From Flavobacteriia bacterium (GTDB taxonomy: Bacteria; Bacteroidota; Bacteroidia; Flavobacteriales_D; Crocinitomicaceae): 64,000 nucleotides of DNA. Made by a program: the position numbers and the translations under genes. Positions 1-9,033 of the stretch are shown in pieces. Under the pieces are notes generated by a model. It searched no databases. It was given only the letters and a program-made list of their open reading frames with translations, and had not been told where the DNA came from. The first letter of the stretch is position 1. Each line of letters starts with the position of its first letter. The stretch lies in contig RFQZ01000001.1 of the NCBI GenBank assembly GCA_009924735.1, positions 153,414 to 217,413 of the forward strand, written 5' to 3'.

Positions 1-14
1 CAAAGCCCTGTGAA

Positions 15-704
15 ATGAGTTTGTACGCGTGGGTGTTATTGCTTTCCTTCCTTGGCCCCTTTTTCTTAAGTTTTGATAAGAAAGTAGCATTCTATCACAA
101 ATGGAAACACCTGCTACTGCCTCTTTTATTTGTCTCCGTTCCCTTTATTTTTTGGGATCATTTTTTTACAGAATTGGGACTGTGGGGATTTACTCAACGG
201 TATATTGGCGGGTGGTTTTTAGGTAACCTGCCCATTGAGGAATGTTTATTTTTCGTGGTTGTTCCTTACAATTGCGTGTTCATTTACGAGGTTTTGGGAA
301 AATATTTTACAATCGAAATGAAAACAAGATTCAACGCTTGTTTTTTTGTGGTTTTTATCCTCGCGGGACTTGCTTTAATTTTAGGCAATTTGGGGGCATG
401 GTATACCATGACAGCCGTTCCATTCGCCCTGTCTATTGCCTTGGTGTTGTGGTTTTTGAACCCAAAATGGTTGACACATTTTATCTTTACGTATCTTGTT
501 TGTTTAATACCCTTTCTTATTGTAAACGGCGTTTTAACGGGTGCGGTCACCCAAGGGCCTATTGTTTGGTATCATCCCACAGGTTTTTCGGGCATACGCA
601 TGGTTACCATACCTGTAGAAGATCTGTTCTATAATTTCGACTTGTTATTGGGAACTGTTATTTTTTATAACCTTTCAAAAAACCTATTTCTTAGCCAAAA
701 GTAA
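15..704 (+). CDS. Lycopene cyclase domain protein (CrtYcd-type)
   Basis: Integral membrane protein of 229 aa with about six or seven hydrophobic helices. It resembles the small bacterial/archaeal/fungal lycopene cyclases (CrtYc/CrtYd and their fused form), which cyclise the ends of lycopene to beta-carotene. Visible support is the repeated pair of cyclase-like halves, each with an acidic motif: PIEE near residue 74 and PVED near residue 200, the usual catalytic-type signature of this family. A TGA at 11-13 may be the end of an upstream gene, perhaps another carotenoid gene outside the window. Its 3' end overlaps the convergent rfaE2 by 21 bp. The family assignment is good; exact product (beta versus gamma ends) cannot be read. 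Confidence 0.85.
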   Translation: MSLYAWVLLLSFLGPFFLSFDKKVAFYHKWKHLLLPLLFVSVPFIFWDHFFTELGLWGFTQRYIGGWFLGNLPIEECLFFVVVPYNCVFIYEVLGKYFTIEMKTRFNACFFVVFILAGLALILGNLGAWYTMTAVPFALSIALVLWFLNPKWLTHFIFTYLVCLIPFLIVNGVLTGAVTQGPIVWYHPTGFSGIRMVTIPVEDLFYNFDLLLGTVIFYNLSKNLFLSQK

Positions 705-1193
705 AGTTGTAGAGTACCCGTCAACCAAAGGAATGGTAGCCGTTTCTCCACCCCAAGATTTTGCTTCCGAGGAACCAACGATGTAGGTTTTTGATGTTGC
801 ATCCGTATCAAGCGCGTTGTAGTCGCCTCCTTTAACAATGACGTCTGGTTGAAGCGCTAAGATTACGTCTAAAGGCGTTGAGGAGGAAAAAACCACCACT
901 AAGTCAACGAAGCCAAGTGAAGCCAAGACCAAGGCCCGTGCAGACGCTGGATTGATCGGACGGTTTTCGCCTTTATTCAAGCTTCGCACAGATGCGTCGT
1001 CGTTAACGGCCACAATTAATTTGCTCCCCAAGTCTGCTGCCTGTGCAAGGTATTGAACATGACCTAAATGTAGAAGGTCAAAACAGCCATTGGTAAAGAC
1101 GGTTTTCTGGTTTTTTAATCTGTACAATTCACGTAATTGTGATGCGGTTTCAATGGTAACCACTTTGTTTTGGACGTATTCCCACCTTTTCAT
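684..1193 (-). CDS. rfaE2: D-glycero-beta-D-manno-heptose 1-phosphate adenylyltransferase
   Basis: Nucleotidyltransferase of 169 aa that transfers AMP to heptose-1-phosphate in ADP-heptose synthesis for lipopolysaccharide core. The N-terminal half has the cytidylyltransferase-fold signature [16 protein letters not shown], and later VKGGDY, both typical of the stand-alone C-terminal domain of HldE. It is the single-domain form, so the kinase half (rfaE1) must be elsewhere. The start overlaps the panD stop by 4 bp, so it is translated in one unit with panC-panD upstream. The C-terminus overlaps the convergent carotenoid gene. Confidence 0.93.
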   Translation of the reverse strand: MKRWEYVQNKVVTIETASQLRELYRLKNQKTVFTNGCFDLLHLGHVQYLAQAADLGSKLIVAVNDDASVRSLNKGENRPINPASARALVLASLGFVDLVVVFSSSTPLDVILALQPDVIVKGGDYNALDTDATSKTYIVGSSEAKSWGGETATIPLVDGYSTTLLLAKK

Positions 1194-1543
1194 AAGCTTA
1201 GTAAATTGGTTTTTTCGTTTGGAAAGACGAGTTTGGGCTGAAAGGTTTTGGCTTCCTCAAAATCCATGGTTGCATAACTGATAACGATGATGACATCGCC
1301 AACGGCTACTTTTCGAGCGGCAGGACCGTTGAGACAAATGGTTCCAGAGTCCTTTTTTCCTTTTATAACATAGGTTTCTAAGCGTTCACCATTGTTAATG
1401 TTAACCACTTGAACCCTTTCGCCTTCGAGAAGGTTGCCTGCCTCCATTAACCGTTCATCAATTGTGATGCTTCCGATATAATTTAATTCTGCTTGGGTTA
1501 CGGTAACCCGATGAATTTTAGATTTTAAAACTTGAATTTGCAT
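1190..1543 (-). CDS. panD: Aspartate 1-decarboxylase
   Basis: A 117-aa pyruvoyl enzyme that makes beta-alanine from aspartate for pantothenate and coenzyme A. The self-cleavage site Gly24-Ser25 is visible in YIGSITID, and the length matches the family. Conserved NGPAAR follows near residue 72. It sits directly after panC on the same strand (47 bp gap) and overlaps rfaE2 by 4 bp. It needs PanM/PanZ-type maturation only in some enterobacteria; none is expected here. Confidence 0.95.
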   Translation of the reverse strand: MQIQVLKSKIHRVTVTQAELNYIGSITIDERLMEAGNLLEGERVQVVNINNGERLETYVIKGKKDSGTICLNGPAARKVAVGDVIIVISYATMDFEEAKTFQPKLVFPNEKTNLLSL

Positions 1544-1590
1544 GGTTTTTACGTAAAAATGCTGTCCAAAATTAATGCAATTCAGCGTCT

Positions 1591-2433
1591 CTACAAGGCC
1601 ATGTTGTCAATTAAACGAACTTTACCGAGATATGCAGCGATGCAACAATGCGCATTTTCTTGATATTCCGTCAAGGGTAAAAGGGTGGTTGGGTCCACCA
1701 CCACTAAATAATCTAATTGTAAAAGCGAGGCGGAAAAAAGTTCCTGAGCCGATGCAAGTATGTGAGAAAGGGGAATGCTTTTAATGTTGTCTCGCACAAA
1801 ACAAAGGGTTTTGTACAAAAGGGTTGCCTCTTCTTGCTGCGATAGGGATAAAAGTTGGTTCCTGCTGCTCATTGCCAATCCAGAGGCCTCCCTAAGGGTT
1901 GGGACGGGTACAATTTCCACGGGTAAACTCAATTTACCCACCATGTTTTGCACCACTGCTACCTGTTGAAAATCCTTTAACCCAAAATAGGCTTTGGATG
2001 GATGAACAAGGTTGAAAAGTGCGTAAACCACATCCATTACTCCCTGAAAATGCCCCGGACGCGACGCGCCTTCCAATCGCTGGTCAAGCCCCATAAGGTC
2101 AACCTTTGGCGAGGCAAAATTGACGTTAAACAAATCTTCAGAAGTAGGAAGAAAAAGCACAAGTCCACCCAGGGTTTCAAGCTTTTCTCGGTCAACCTCA
2201 ATCTGTCGCGGGTAGTTTGCGAAATCGTCGCTTTCGTTGAATTGGCGTGGGTTTACATAAATACTCACCACACAGAGCGAATTCTCATCCTTGCAACGCT
2301 TCACCAAGGACAAATGCCCATCGTGTAAGGCGCCCATGGTTGGGACAAAACCGATCGTTCCGCCTTTTGCTTTTTCAAGTTCCAGTAGGGATTTAAGGTC
2401 TTCTGCGACTGTGTATATTTGAACGTTAGACAT
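1591..2433 (-). CDS. panC: Pantothenate synthetase
   Basis: ATP-dependent ligase of 280 aa joining pantoate and beta-alanine, the last step of pantothenate synthesis. The family signatures are visible: [14 protein letters not shown] near the N-terminus (HIGH-like ATP site), YVNPRQF, the FGLKDFQQ segment, and later MSSRN. It is the first gene of a minus-strand unit panC-panD-rfaE2. A perfect Bacteroidota -7 element (TAGCTTTG on the minus strand) lies about 25 bp upstream of the start. Confidence 0.96.
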   Translation of the reverse strand: MSNVQIYTVAEDLKSLLELEKAKGGTIGFVPTMGALHDGHLSLVKRCKDENSLCVVSIYVNPRQFNESDDFANYPRQIEVDREKLETLGGLVLFLPTSEDLFNVNFASPKVDLMGLDQRLEGASRPGHFQGVMDVVYALFNLVHPSKAYFGLKDFQQVAVVQNMVGKLSLPVEIVPVPTLREASGLAMSSRNQLLSLSQQEEATLLYKTLCFVRDNIKSIPLSHILASAQELFSASLLQLDYLVVVDPTTLLPLTEYQENAHCCIAAYLGKVRLIDNMAL

Positions 2434-2455
2434 CGAACGAAAAATAGTAAGGTCA

Positions 2456-2463
2456 CAAAGCTA
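2456..2463 (-). promoter_or_regulatory. -7 promoter element of panC unit
   Basis: On the minus strand the sequence reads TAGCTTTG, an exact match to the Bacteroidota vegetative -7 motif TAnnTTTG, about 23 bp before the panC start. No clear -33 TTTG was found. It is arranged back to back with the plus-strand element at 2495. Confidence 0.55.
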
Positions 2464-2494
2464 TGCCTTTTTAGGAAAGTTCACTTGTTTTTTT

Positions 2495-2503
2495 TAACTT
2501 TGC
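2495..2503 (+). promoter_or_regulatory. -7 promoter element of GT5-like gene
   Basis: TAACTTTGC is an exact match to the Bacteroidota -7 motif TAnnTTTGC and lies 26 bp before the start of the GT5-like gene at 2530. It is the divergent partner of the panC promoter. Confidence 0.6.
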
Positions 2504-2529
2504 TCCCCCTCAAAAAGCGCGCAAGCTAA

Positions 2530-3351
2530 ATGGAAAAGAAACGAGTTTTATTTATCTCTCAGGAGATTTCCCCTTTTTTACCGAAAACAGAAATTTCTTC
2601 CTTTACCAGAAGGATTGCTCAAGCCACTCAAGAAGAGGGCAAGGAAATCAGGGTTTTTATGCCAAGATATGGTGTAATCAACGAAAGAAGACACCAGTTG
2701 CATGAAGTCATTCGATTGTCTGGTCTAAACCTTTCCATCGATGACCAAGACCACCCATTGATCATTAAAGTCGCATCGGTTTCCGCCGCAAAAATGCAGG
2801 TTTATTTTATTGACAACGACGATTTTTACAAGCGAAAAAACTTATTGACCGATGAGGAAGACAAGGAATTTGTTGACAACGATGAGCGTTCAATTTTCTT
2901 TGTGAGAGGCATTTTAGAAACGGTTAAAAAACTCGGTTGGCAACCAGATGTCATTCATTGCAACGGATGGTTTACGGGGTTGATGGCTTTGTATATCAAA
3001 CACATTTACAAGAAAGACCCACATTTTAAAGAAACCAAAGTGGTGTATAATCTATACAACGAAAGGTTTAACGATAATTGGGACCCTCGTTTTTTTGAAA
3101 AGCTTAAATTTGATGGTTTTCCAAAAGCTATGATCGAAAAAGCAAAAGACACAGATTTTCTATCGATTACGAAACTAATCGTTGAGCATTGTGATGGACT
3201 CACCATCGCAGAGCCTAACCTAAGCAAAGATTTGATAGGGATTTTTGACGAAGCCACATGTCATAAAATGGATTATGTGGATGAAGAGAAACAACCTAAA
3301 TCTTTTTCTGCCTTTTTTGACAAGGTCATAGACGAGCCAGTGTTAGCTTAA
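2530..3351 (+). CDS. Glycogen/starch synthase N-domain-like protein (GT5)
   Basis: A 273-aa protein resembling only the N-terminal (acceptor-binding) Rossmann half of bacterial glycogen synthases. Visible are the VLFISQEISPF start, where the Lys-x-Gly-Gly of true synthases is replaced by PKTEIS, the MPRYG segment, and DVIHCNGWFTGL, which corresponds to the synthase DvvHahDWhtgl motif. The C-terminal ADP-glucose-binding half is absent; the usual length is about 470 aa. Genes of this kind commonly sit before a DUF4270 lipoprotein and glmS in Flavobacteriia. Without the glucose-binding loop and C-domain, synthase activity is doubtful; the role is unknown. Confidence 0.7.
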   Translation: MEKKRVLFISQEISPFLPKTEISSFTRRIAQATQEEGKEIRVFMPRYGVINERRHQLHEVIRLSGLNLSIDDQDHPLIIKVASVSAAKMQVYFIDNDDFYKRKNLLTDEEDKEFVDNDERSIFFVRGILETVKKLGWQPDVIHCNGWFTGLMALYIKHIYKKDPHFKETKVVYNLYNERFNDNWDPRFFEKLKFDGFPKAMIEKAKDTDFLSITKLIVEHCDGLTIAEPNLSKDLIGIFDEATCHKMDYVDEEKQPKSFSAFFDKVIDEPVLA

Positions 3352-3365
3352 TAAAAACCGAAAGA

Positions 3366-4643
3366 ATGCGCAAAGGCTTTTTTATTTTAATTGCTGTATT
3401 AAGCTTTCTTAGTTGTAAAAAAAAGGACCAATCACTGGGCAAAGACATCCTAGATCCCAATGCCTATCTTAATGGAATCACAACGGATACATTTTTACTT
3501 TCAACGTCCATAATTCTTGAAGACTCTACCGAAACAGACAATGCAGGGAATGTGGTGCTAGGAAGTTACAACGACCCAAAATTTGGATTGTTTAATGCTT
3601 CGTTTTATTCTCAACTGCGATTGGCAGGCATTAACCCGAATTTTGGAACGGTTTCAAACATCGTGGTAGATTCTTTCGTGTTGGCTTTGGAATACACAGG
3701 ATATTACGGTGACCTCAGCGCACAAACTTTTGAGGTATATGAAATGACAGAATCCATTCATCCGGATTCTACCTACTATAATTTTACGGTGAAAAACCAC
3801 AGTTCAACCAACTTGGTCCCTGCAGGGAAAGGAACGCTGGTCCCAGACCCTCTGAACAAAACCATTGTTGGGGGAGACAGCCTTCAAGCGCAATTGAGAA
3901 TTCATTTGGATACCCTTTTGGCCAAACAGTTCATAGCCGAGGCGACCAGTGGAAGCACAACCTTTTCAAGCGACGACAATTTTAAATCGTATTTCAAAGG
4001 ATTGCTCGTTAAAACCAACAACATTAGCCAGGCGGCGGGACAAGGCGGCGTTTTTTATTTTAACCTAAATGACCCAAGCTCCAAGTTAACCATTTATTAT
4101 TCCCAAGCAGGAAGCCAAAAAACCTATGACTTGCTCTTAAATTCAACCTGTGCAGATTTTTCGCATGTGGATATAAATCACAGCGGAACGGCAGTTGACC
4201 AGGTCATCAACAACCCTTCTCAAGGCTTACAATCGTTTTACGCACAGGCATTTGGACTCCGAGCTAAAATCGTAATTCCAGGCTTGTCCAATTTAACCAA
4301 AAACCAGTTGATTCATCGGGCCGAGATTCATTTGCCCATTCAATATAACGTTGGTTACAAGTACAAACCCGGTGCTAATGTTACCTTTGCAACCAAAAAA
4401 ACAGCCTTCGCAAACAATTACATCAACACAGGTGTATTGGGCACTTACAGTGAATACACAAAAGAATTTTCCGCAGACCTGAAGCAGTACGTCCAGGCTG
4501 TGATTAACAAAGACATCGAAAACACAGGGCTTATCGTTTCTCCAAGATTTTTTATCAATTCAGCAGAAAGAATTATCTTCAATGGTCCAAACACCATTAA
4601 CAAAGCAAAACCAAGAATTGTAATTACCTATACAACCTTCTAA
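3366..4643 (+). CDS. DUF4270 lipoprotein
   Basis: Predicted outer-membrane-associated lipoprotein of 425 aa. The signal peptide ends in a lipobox with Cys17 (LSFLSCKKK), followed by the characteristic GKDILDP segment of the Bacteroidota-only DUF4270 family. The body is rich in beta-strand-like sequence and ends with PRIVITYTTF, the usual C-terminus of the family. It starts 15 bp after the GT5-like gene and ends 3 bp before glmS, so the three are probably co-transcribed. Function is not established from sequence. Confidence 0.85.
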   Translation: MRKGFFILIAVLSFLSCKKKDQSLGKDILDPNAYLNGITTDTFLLSTSIILEDSTETDNAGNVVLGSYNDPKFGLFNASFYSQLRLAGINPNFGTVSNIVVDSFVLALEYTGYYGDLSAQTFEVYEMTESIHPDSTYYNFTVKNHSSTNLVPAGKGTLVPDPLNKTIVGGDSLQAQLRIHLDTLLAKQFIAEATSGSTTFSSDDNFKSYFKGLLVKTNNISQAAGQGGVFYFNLNDPSSKLTIYYSQAGSQKTYDLLLNSTCADFSHVDINHSGTAVDQVINNPSQGLQSFYAQAFGLRAKIVIPGLSNLTKNQLIHRAEIHLPIQYNVGYKYKPGANVTFATKKTAFANNYINTGVLGTYSEYTKEFSADLKQYVQAVINKDIENTGLIVSPRFFINSAERIIFNGPNTINKAKPRIVITYTTF

Positions 4644-4645
4644 AA

Positions 4646-6490
4646 ATGTGTGGAATTGTCGCCTATATTGGACATCAAGATGCGTATCCGATTATTATCA
4701 AAGGATTAAAGCGATTAGAGTACAGGGGATACGACAGTGCAGGCATTGCATTGTTGCATAACGACACACTAAACATCTACAAACGCCAAGGGAAAGTTTC
4801 CAATCTTGAAGAATTTGTTGTCGACAAAGATGTAGCTGGTACCATTGGAATGGGTCATACCCGCTGGGCCACGCATGGTGCTCCGAATGACATCAATGCG
4901 CATCCACATTACTCATCCGATGGAAAAATTGCAATCATTCACAATGGCATCATTGAAAATTACGATGCAATCAAAAAAGAGCTCATCAAAAAAGGGTATC
5001 AATTCAGAAGCGAAACAGATACGGAAGTATTGGTTCACTTGGTGGATGACATTTGCAAAAAGGAAAACGTTTGGTTTGGTGAAGCATTGCGCATTGCCTT
5101 GAACCATGTCGTTGGAGCCTATGCCATTGTAGCCATTTCCAGTGACTTTCCAAATCGTTTGGTTGCAGCCAGAAAAAGCAGCCCGTTGGTCGTAGGAATT
5201 GGCGCAGAGGGAGAATTCTTTTTGGCATCTGACGCAACCCCAATTGTAGAATACACAAAAAATGTAGTCTACCTCGAGGATGAAGAAATTGCCATCATGG
5301 ATCGGGCAGAAGGCCTTAAACTTTTTAACATTGGAGACCAACCCAAAACACCATACATTCAGAAGTTAGAAATGGAATTAGAAGCCCTGGAAAAAGGCGG
5401 ATATGAACATTTTATGTTGAAAGAGATACACGAGCAGCCACGATCCATTCACGATTGTTTTAGAGGCAGACTGAATGCGCAAAAAGGATGGGTTGCATTG
5501 GGAGGAATTCGTGAATATGAGCAAAAAATGATCCAGGCAAACCGATTGGTGATGGTGGCTTGTGGAACTTCTTGGCATGCAGCATTGGTTGGGGAATACC
5601 TTATCGAAGACTTGGCAAGGATAAATGTCGAAGTTGAATACGCAAGTGAATTTAGATACAGAAACCCAATTATTCATGAAAACGATGTGGTAATTGCCAT
5701 TTCACAATCAGGAGAAACGGCTGATACTTTAGCGGCATTGGAATTGGCGAAATCCAAAGGGGCTACGATTCTTGGGATTTGTAATGTTGTAGGCTCATCC
5801 ATCTCTAGAATTACCGATGCAGGATCTTATACCCATGCAGGCCCAGAGATTGGCGTGGCTTCTACGAAGGCTTTTACGGCACAAGTTACCATTTTAACCA
5901 TGATTGCCCTTTCCTTAGCAAACAAAAAAGGCACCATAAGCAAATCTAGGTTTCATGAACTTCTCGTAGAATTAGAAGCGATACCAGAGAAGGTAAAAAT
6001 GCTTCTTTCAAAAAACAAAGACATCGAGCGAATTGCTGAAAAATATAAAAACGCTACGAACGCACTTTATTTAGGTCGAGGATCCTCTTTCCCGGTTGCG
6101 CTAGAAGGTGCACTTAAACTAAAGGAAATTTCTTACATCCATGCTGAAGGTTATCCTGCGGCTGAAATGAAACACGGTCCCATCGCATTGATTGATGAAA
6201 ATATGCCTGTTTTTGTGATTGCAACGAAAGGAAATTCATATGAAAAAGTGGTTTCAAACATTCAAGAAGTAAAAGCCAGAAAAGGACAAATCATTGCGAT
6301 TGTAACCGAAGGAGACGAAACGGTAAAAGACATTGCGGACCACATCATTGAAATCCCTGAGTCAGATGAAATATTGGTTCCTTTGTTGGCTACGATTCCG
6401 TTCCAATTGTTATCCTATCACATCGCAGTAATGAGGGGTTGCAATGTAGACCAGCCAAGGAATTTGGCGAAGAGTGTGACGGTGGAGTAA
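4646..6490 (+). CDS. glmS: Glutamine--fructose-6-phosphate aminotransferase (isomerizing)
   Basis: Enzyme of 614 aa making glucosamine-6-phosphate, entry point to peptidoglycan and LPS amino sugars. The N-terminal glutaminase uses Cys2 (MCGIVAYIG) with GHTRWATHG nearby. Two SIS sugar-isomerase domains follow, with ACGTSWHA and SQSGETADT in the first and LGRGSSFPVALEGALKLKE in the second, and the C-terminus LAKSVTVE typical of the family. Length is normal. Only 3 bp separate it from the DUF4270 gene, so it is the last gene of that unit; a hairpin with a T-run follows. No glmS ribozyme is visible upstream, as expected outside Firmicutes. Confidence 0.97.
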   Translation: MCGIVAYIGHQDAYPIIIKGLKRLEYRGYDSAGIALLHNDTLNIYKRQGKVSNLEEFVVDKDVAGTIGMGHTRWATHGAPNDINAHPHYSSDGKIAIIHNGIIENYDAIKKELIKKGYQFRSETDTEVLVHLVDDICKKENVWFGEALRIALNHVVGAYAIVAISSDFPNRLVAARKSSPLVVGIGAEGEFFLASDATPIVEYTKNVVYLEDEEIAIMDRAEGLKLFNIGDQPKTPYIQKLEMELEALEKGGYEHFMLKEIHEQPRSIHDCFRGRLNAQKGWVALGGIREYEQKMIQANRLVMVACGTSWHAALVGEYLIEDLARINVEVEYASEFRYRNPIIHENDVVIAISQSGETADTLAALELAKSKGATILGICNVVGSSISRITDAGSYTHAGPEIGVASTKAFTAQVTILTMIALSLANKKGTISKSRFHELLVELEAIPEKVKMLLSKNKDIERIAEKYKNATNALYLGRGSSFPVALEGALKLKEISYIHAEGYPAAEMKHGPIALIDENMPVFVIATKGNSYEKVVSNIQEVKARKGQIIAIVTEGDETVKDIADHIIEIPESDEILVPLLATIPFQLLSYHIAVMRGCNVDQPRNLAKSVTVE

Positions 6491-6507
6491 TGCATCCCGA
6501 AAAGCTT

Positions 6508-6540
6508 AACAACAAGTTCATCTCGATTGTTGGTTTTTTT
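6508..6540 (+). terminator. Probable terminator after glmS
   Basis: AACAACAA (6508-6515) can pair with TTGTTGGTT (6527-6535, one bulged G), followed directly by seven Ts. It is a modest stem, but lies 18 bp after glmS and ahead of the PhoD-like gene. Confidence 0.5.
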
Positions 6541-6567
6541 ATTTGATATCAAATAATTTTAAGCCAC

Positions 6568-8376
6568 ATGAAAACAAAATACTCGAAAATTATTTTAGGT
6601 TTTGGAATGTTGCTACTTTCCGGATTTCTAAAAGCACAATTCATAACACATGGTCCGGTAATGGGCGGCGTCACAGATTCTTCACTGCGTATCTTTTTAC
6701 GTTGTGCTTCTGTACAAAACTTTACCATTGATTTGGATACAGACAGCTTGTTTAGCAATCCCATTGCTTACCAGAACACCACCGATCCAACTAAAGATTT
6801 TTCTGCAATAACAGAATGTACGGGGCTACAAGCAGATACAAAGTATTATTATCGCGTACGTTTTGGTGCGTCAACAGACCTAAAAAAAGGATATTTCAAA
6901 ACTTTTCCATTAGAAGGAAGTCCGTCGCATTTTACCTTTGTGACAGGTTCCTGTCAAGAAACGCCCAACATGAAGGTTTACGACGTGATGCCTACCTACG
7001 ACCCCTTGTTTATGTTGCACGTTGGAGATTATACGTACCCAAGTTATCAGTTGCCCAGTGGATATCCAGAAGACTGGAACATGATTCCTTTGGCTTACCG
7101 AAAAAGGTATGAAGAAAATGTAATGGAAGAAAAACTTCTTCCCTATGTACCATTGGTATACATGCCCGACGACGATGATAATTTTGGTCCCACTCGAACC
7201 CTTTTTGTAAGCACAAGTTTTACAGGCTCTTTTCCCAACATCGTAAACCAAATTAACACCTCACCGATTCAGCCCATAGAAAAAACAAATTGTTTGAGGG
7301 GTTACCGTTATTTTTTCCCAGGATACGCAACCGTGGATACAACGGAAGGTCATTATCACAGTTTTAAGGCTGGAAACGTTGAGTTTTTTGTGACAGATGT
7401 AAGGTCGATGGTCGACCCTTGGTCTGAAGCGTATGTTTACGACAGTGTGTTAAATGAGTGGAGTTACGATCCGCTTCCCAGTCATTCGATTTTAGGCGAC
7501 AATCAAATGAATTGGTTGCTAAACGGATTGGCCAGCTCCACTGCAACATGGAAGTTTATAGTAACCGGGGTGCCTTTTAATCCTAAGATTTACGACATTA
7601 TTCAATCGGCTTTATTAGCGCAAGATTATGTTTTCACCATTGCTGGCCAAAGTGGAACAGGAATGCGACTGTCCACGTCCTTTGCAGGATACTGGGGAGG
7701 ATATCCGGATGATGTAAACCAAGTGATCCAACACGTTGCATCCAACAACATTAATGGGGTAATGGTCATCAGCGGCGACACTCATAACAATGTAATGGAT
7801 GATGGCACCAATTCTTACTTTCCAGAGCTAAATGCCAGTGGATTAAGTGTAACATCTACAGAACTGGCTTATCAAATGTCTTTGTATGGACCACTGATTG
7901 GACAACCACCTGTGGAAGATTCTTTGTGGAACGGTGGAGGAAATGGCATTTTTAATACCAATTTTAAAAACGGTTTTGGGAAAGTGGAGGTTTTTGGCAA
8001 TGACTCGGTAAGTTTTTGCGTAATTGATGAGGATGATGTTGCATTGAATTGCATGACCATTTATGCCGATGGGTCGGTTTTAAACATGGCGGGAAATAAG
8101 TACAAAGGATACTTAGACGAAGGATGGTCCTTTTATCCAAACCCGGCCAAGGACAAAATAACCCTACAAGGATCTTGTTTAAATGAAAGCTGCACCTTGT
8201 TTATTTATGACGTAACGGGAAAAATAAGCCAACAACAAAAGTTGTCAACGGGTCAACTGATTCATTATGAAATTAGCCTGCCAGCCAATATGGCAAACGG
8301 CATTTATTTCTTAGATATCCAAGACAAAACAGGAAAGTCACAGGGGATTAAAAAGCTTGTGGTAGAAAGAGACTGA
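6568..8376 (+). CDS. Secreted PhoD-like alkaline phosphatase, T9SS sorted
   Basis: Exported protein of 602 aa. A signal peptide (about residues 1-24, ending FLKAQ) precedes a fibronectin-like PhoD N-domain and a metallophosphatase domain with TGSCQE, LHVGDYTYP, a DDDDNFGP segment and SGDTHNN. These match PhoD-type phosphatase/phosphodiesterases, which are Ca/Fe enzymes releasing phosphate from organic esters. The DDDDNFGP run stands where many PhoD proteins have DDHD, so one ligand may differ. The last ~80 residues (FYPNPAKDKITLQG to KLVVERD) form a type A T9SS sorting domain, implying surface anchoring or release. It stands alone between glmS and a convergent gene. Confidence 0.85.
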   Translation: MKTKYSKIILGFGMLLLSGFLKAQFITHGPVMGGVTDSSLRIFLRCASVQNFTIDLDTDSLFSNPIAYQNTTDPTKDFSAITECTGLQADTKYYYRVRFGASTDLKKGYFKTFPLEGSPSHFTFVTGSCQETPNMKVYDVMPTYDPLFMLHVGDYTYPSYQLPSGYPEDWNMIPLAYRKRYEENVMEEKLLPYVPLVYMPDDDDNFGPTRTLFVSTSFTGSFPNIVNQINTSPIQPIEKTNCLRGYRYFFPGYATVDTTEGHYHSFKAGNVEFFVTDVRSMVDPWSEAYVYDSVLNEWSYDPLPSHSILGDNQMNWLLNGLASSTATWKFIVTGVPFNPKIYDIIQSALLAQDYVFTIAGQSGTGMRLSTSFAGYWGGYPDDVNQVIQHVASNNINGVMVISGDTHNNVMDDGTNSYFPELNASGLSVTSTELAYQMSLYGPLIGQPPVEDSLWNGGGNGIFNTNFKNGFGKVEVFGNDSVSFCVIDEDDVALNCMTIYADGSVLNMAGNKYKGYLDEGWSFYPNPAKDKITLQGSCLNESCTLFIYDVTGKISQQQKLSTGQLIHYEISLPANMANGIYFLDIQDKTGKSQGIKKLVVERD

Positions 8377-8388
8377 CAAGGACAACAA

Positions 8389-9033
8389 TCAAATCGAATA
8401 CACAACGATTCCGGTAAGAAAGGCGGCAACGGAAAAGCCCAATACCAATTCCCGTAAGGTGTGCTTGTGTAAATACCACCTAGAGCCGATGACGGTTCCT
8501 GCAATCACGATTCCGATGCAAAGCCAAAACAAGGATGGGTTGGGTTGTTGAATGAAAAAGGAAAAGAGATAACCACAAAGAATTCCAGCACCCCCCGCAT
8601 GCATTGAGATTTTTAAATACCTTGTTAAAATGGTAAAAACCGTAGTGACCAAGACACCTGAAAGGGCCAGGGTTGAATAAAAAATAGGTAAAATCTGCAT
8701 CGTGTCGATTTGCTGAACAAGGTAAAACAACAAGAGGCCATAGATTAACATAATGATGAGGGGTAAATTCCGCTCTTCTCGTTTTTCCATGTCTAGGGTT
8801 GTGATGATTTTAAATTTATACAACCCCAAATAGGATAGGCTGGGCGCAATGAAGCTAAACACCGCAAAAATCGCAAACAACAACCATTTTTGTCGCGGTG
8901 GAATGTCGTACATGCTGATTCGACTCGAGTGGTAGGTATGTATTGGATAATACATCGTAATCAGCAAACCATACAAAGGCATAAGCAGGGGAAGAAAAAC
9001 CCAGGAAAACAGGTGGGACAAATAGCGTATCAT
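8389..9033 (-). CDS. PAP2-related integral membrane protein
   Basis: A 214-aa protein with about six membrane helices. The C-terminal half carries a degenerate type 2 phosphatidic acid phosphatase pattern: KISMHAGGAG (cf. PSxHx), then GSRWYLHKHTLRELVLGF (cf. SRvYLgvHypsDvlaG). The first motif has H but lacks a clear first KxxxxxxRP motif, which is instead suggested by DMEKREERNLP. Families of this kind act on lipid or isoprenoid phosphates at the membrane. It overlaps rpoN by 4 bp and is probably co-transcribed. Activity is uncertain. Confidence 0.65.
   Translation of the reverse strand: MIRYLSHLFSWVFLPLLMPLYGLLITMYYPIHTYHSSRISMYDIPPRQKWLLFAIFAVFSFIAPSLSYLGLYKFKIITTLDMEKREERNLPLIIMLIYGLLLFYLVQQIDTMQILPIFYSTLALSGVLVTTVFTILTRYLKISMHAGGAGILCGYLFSFFIQQPNPSLFWLCIGIVIAGTVIGSRWYLHKHTLRELVLGFSVAAFLTGIVVYSI

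Noticed and set aside
4646..6490. glmS ribozyme or riboswitch upstream of glmS
   Set aside because: Only 3 bp separate glmS from the preceding gene, and no ribozyme motif is present.
6568..8376. Linking the PhoD-like phosphatase to the phosphonate locus
   Set aside because: About 38 kb away with an ordinary context; it may belong to general phosphate acquisition.
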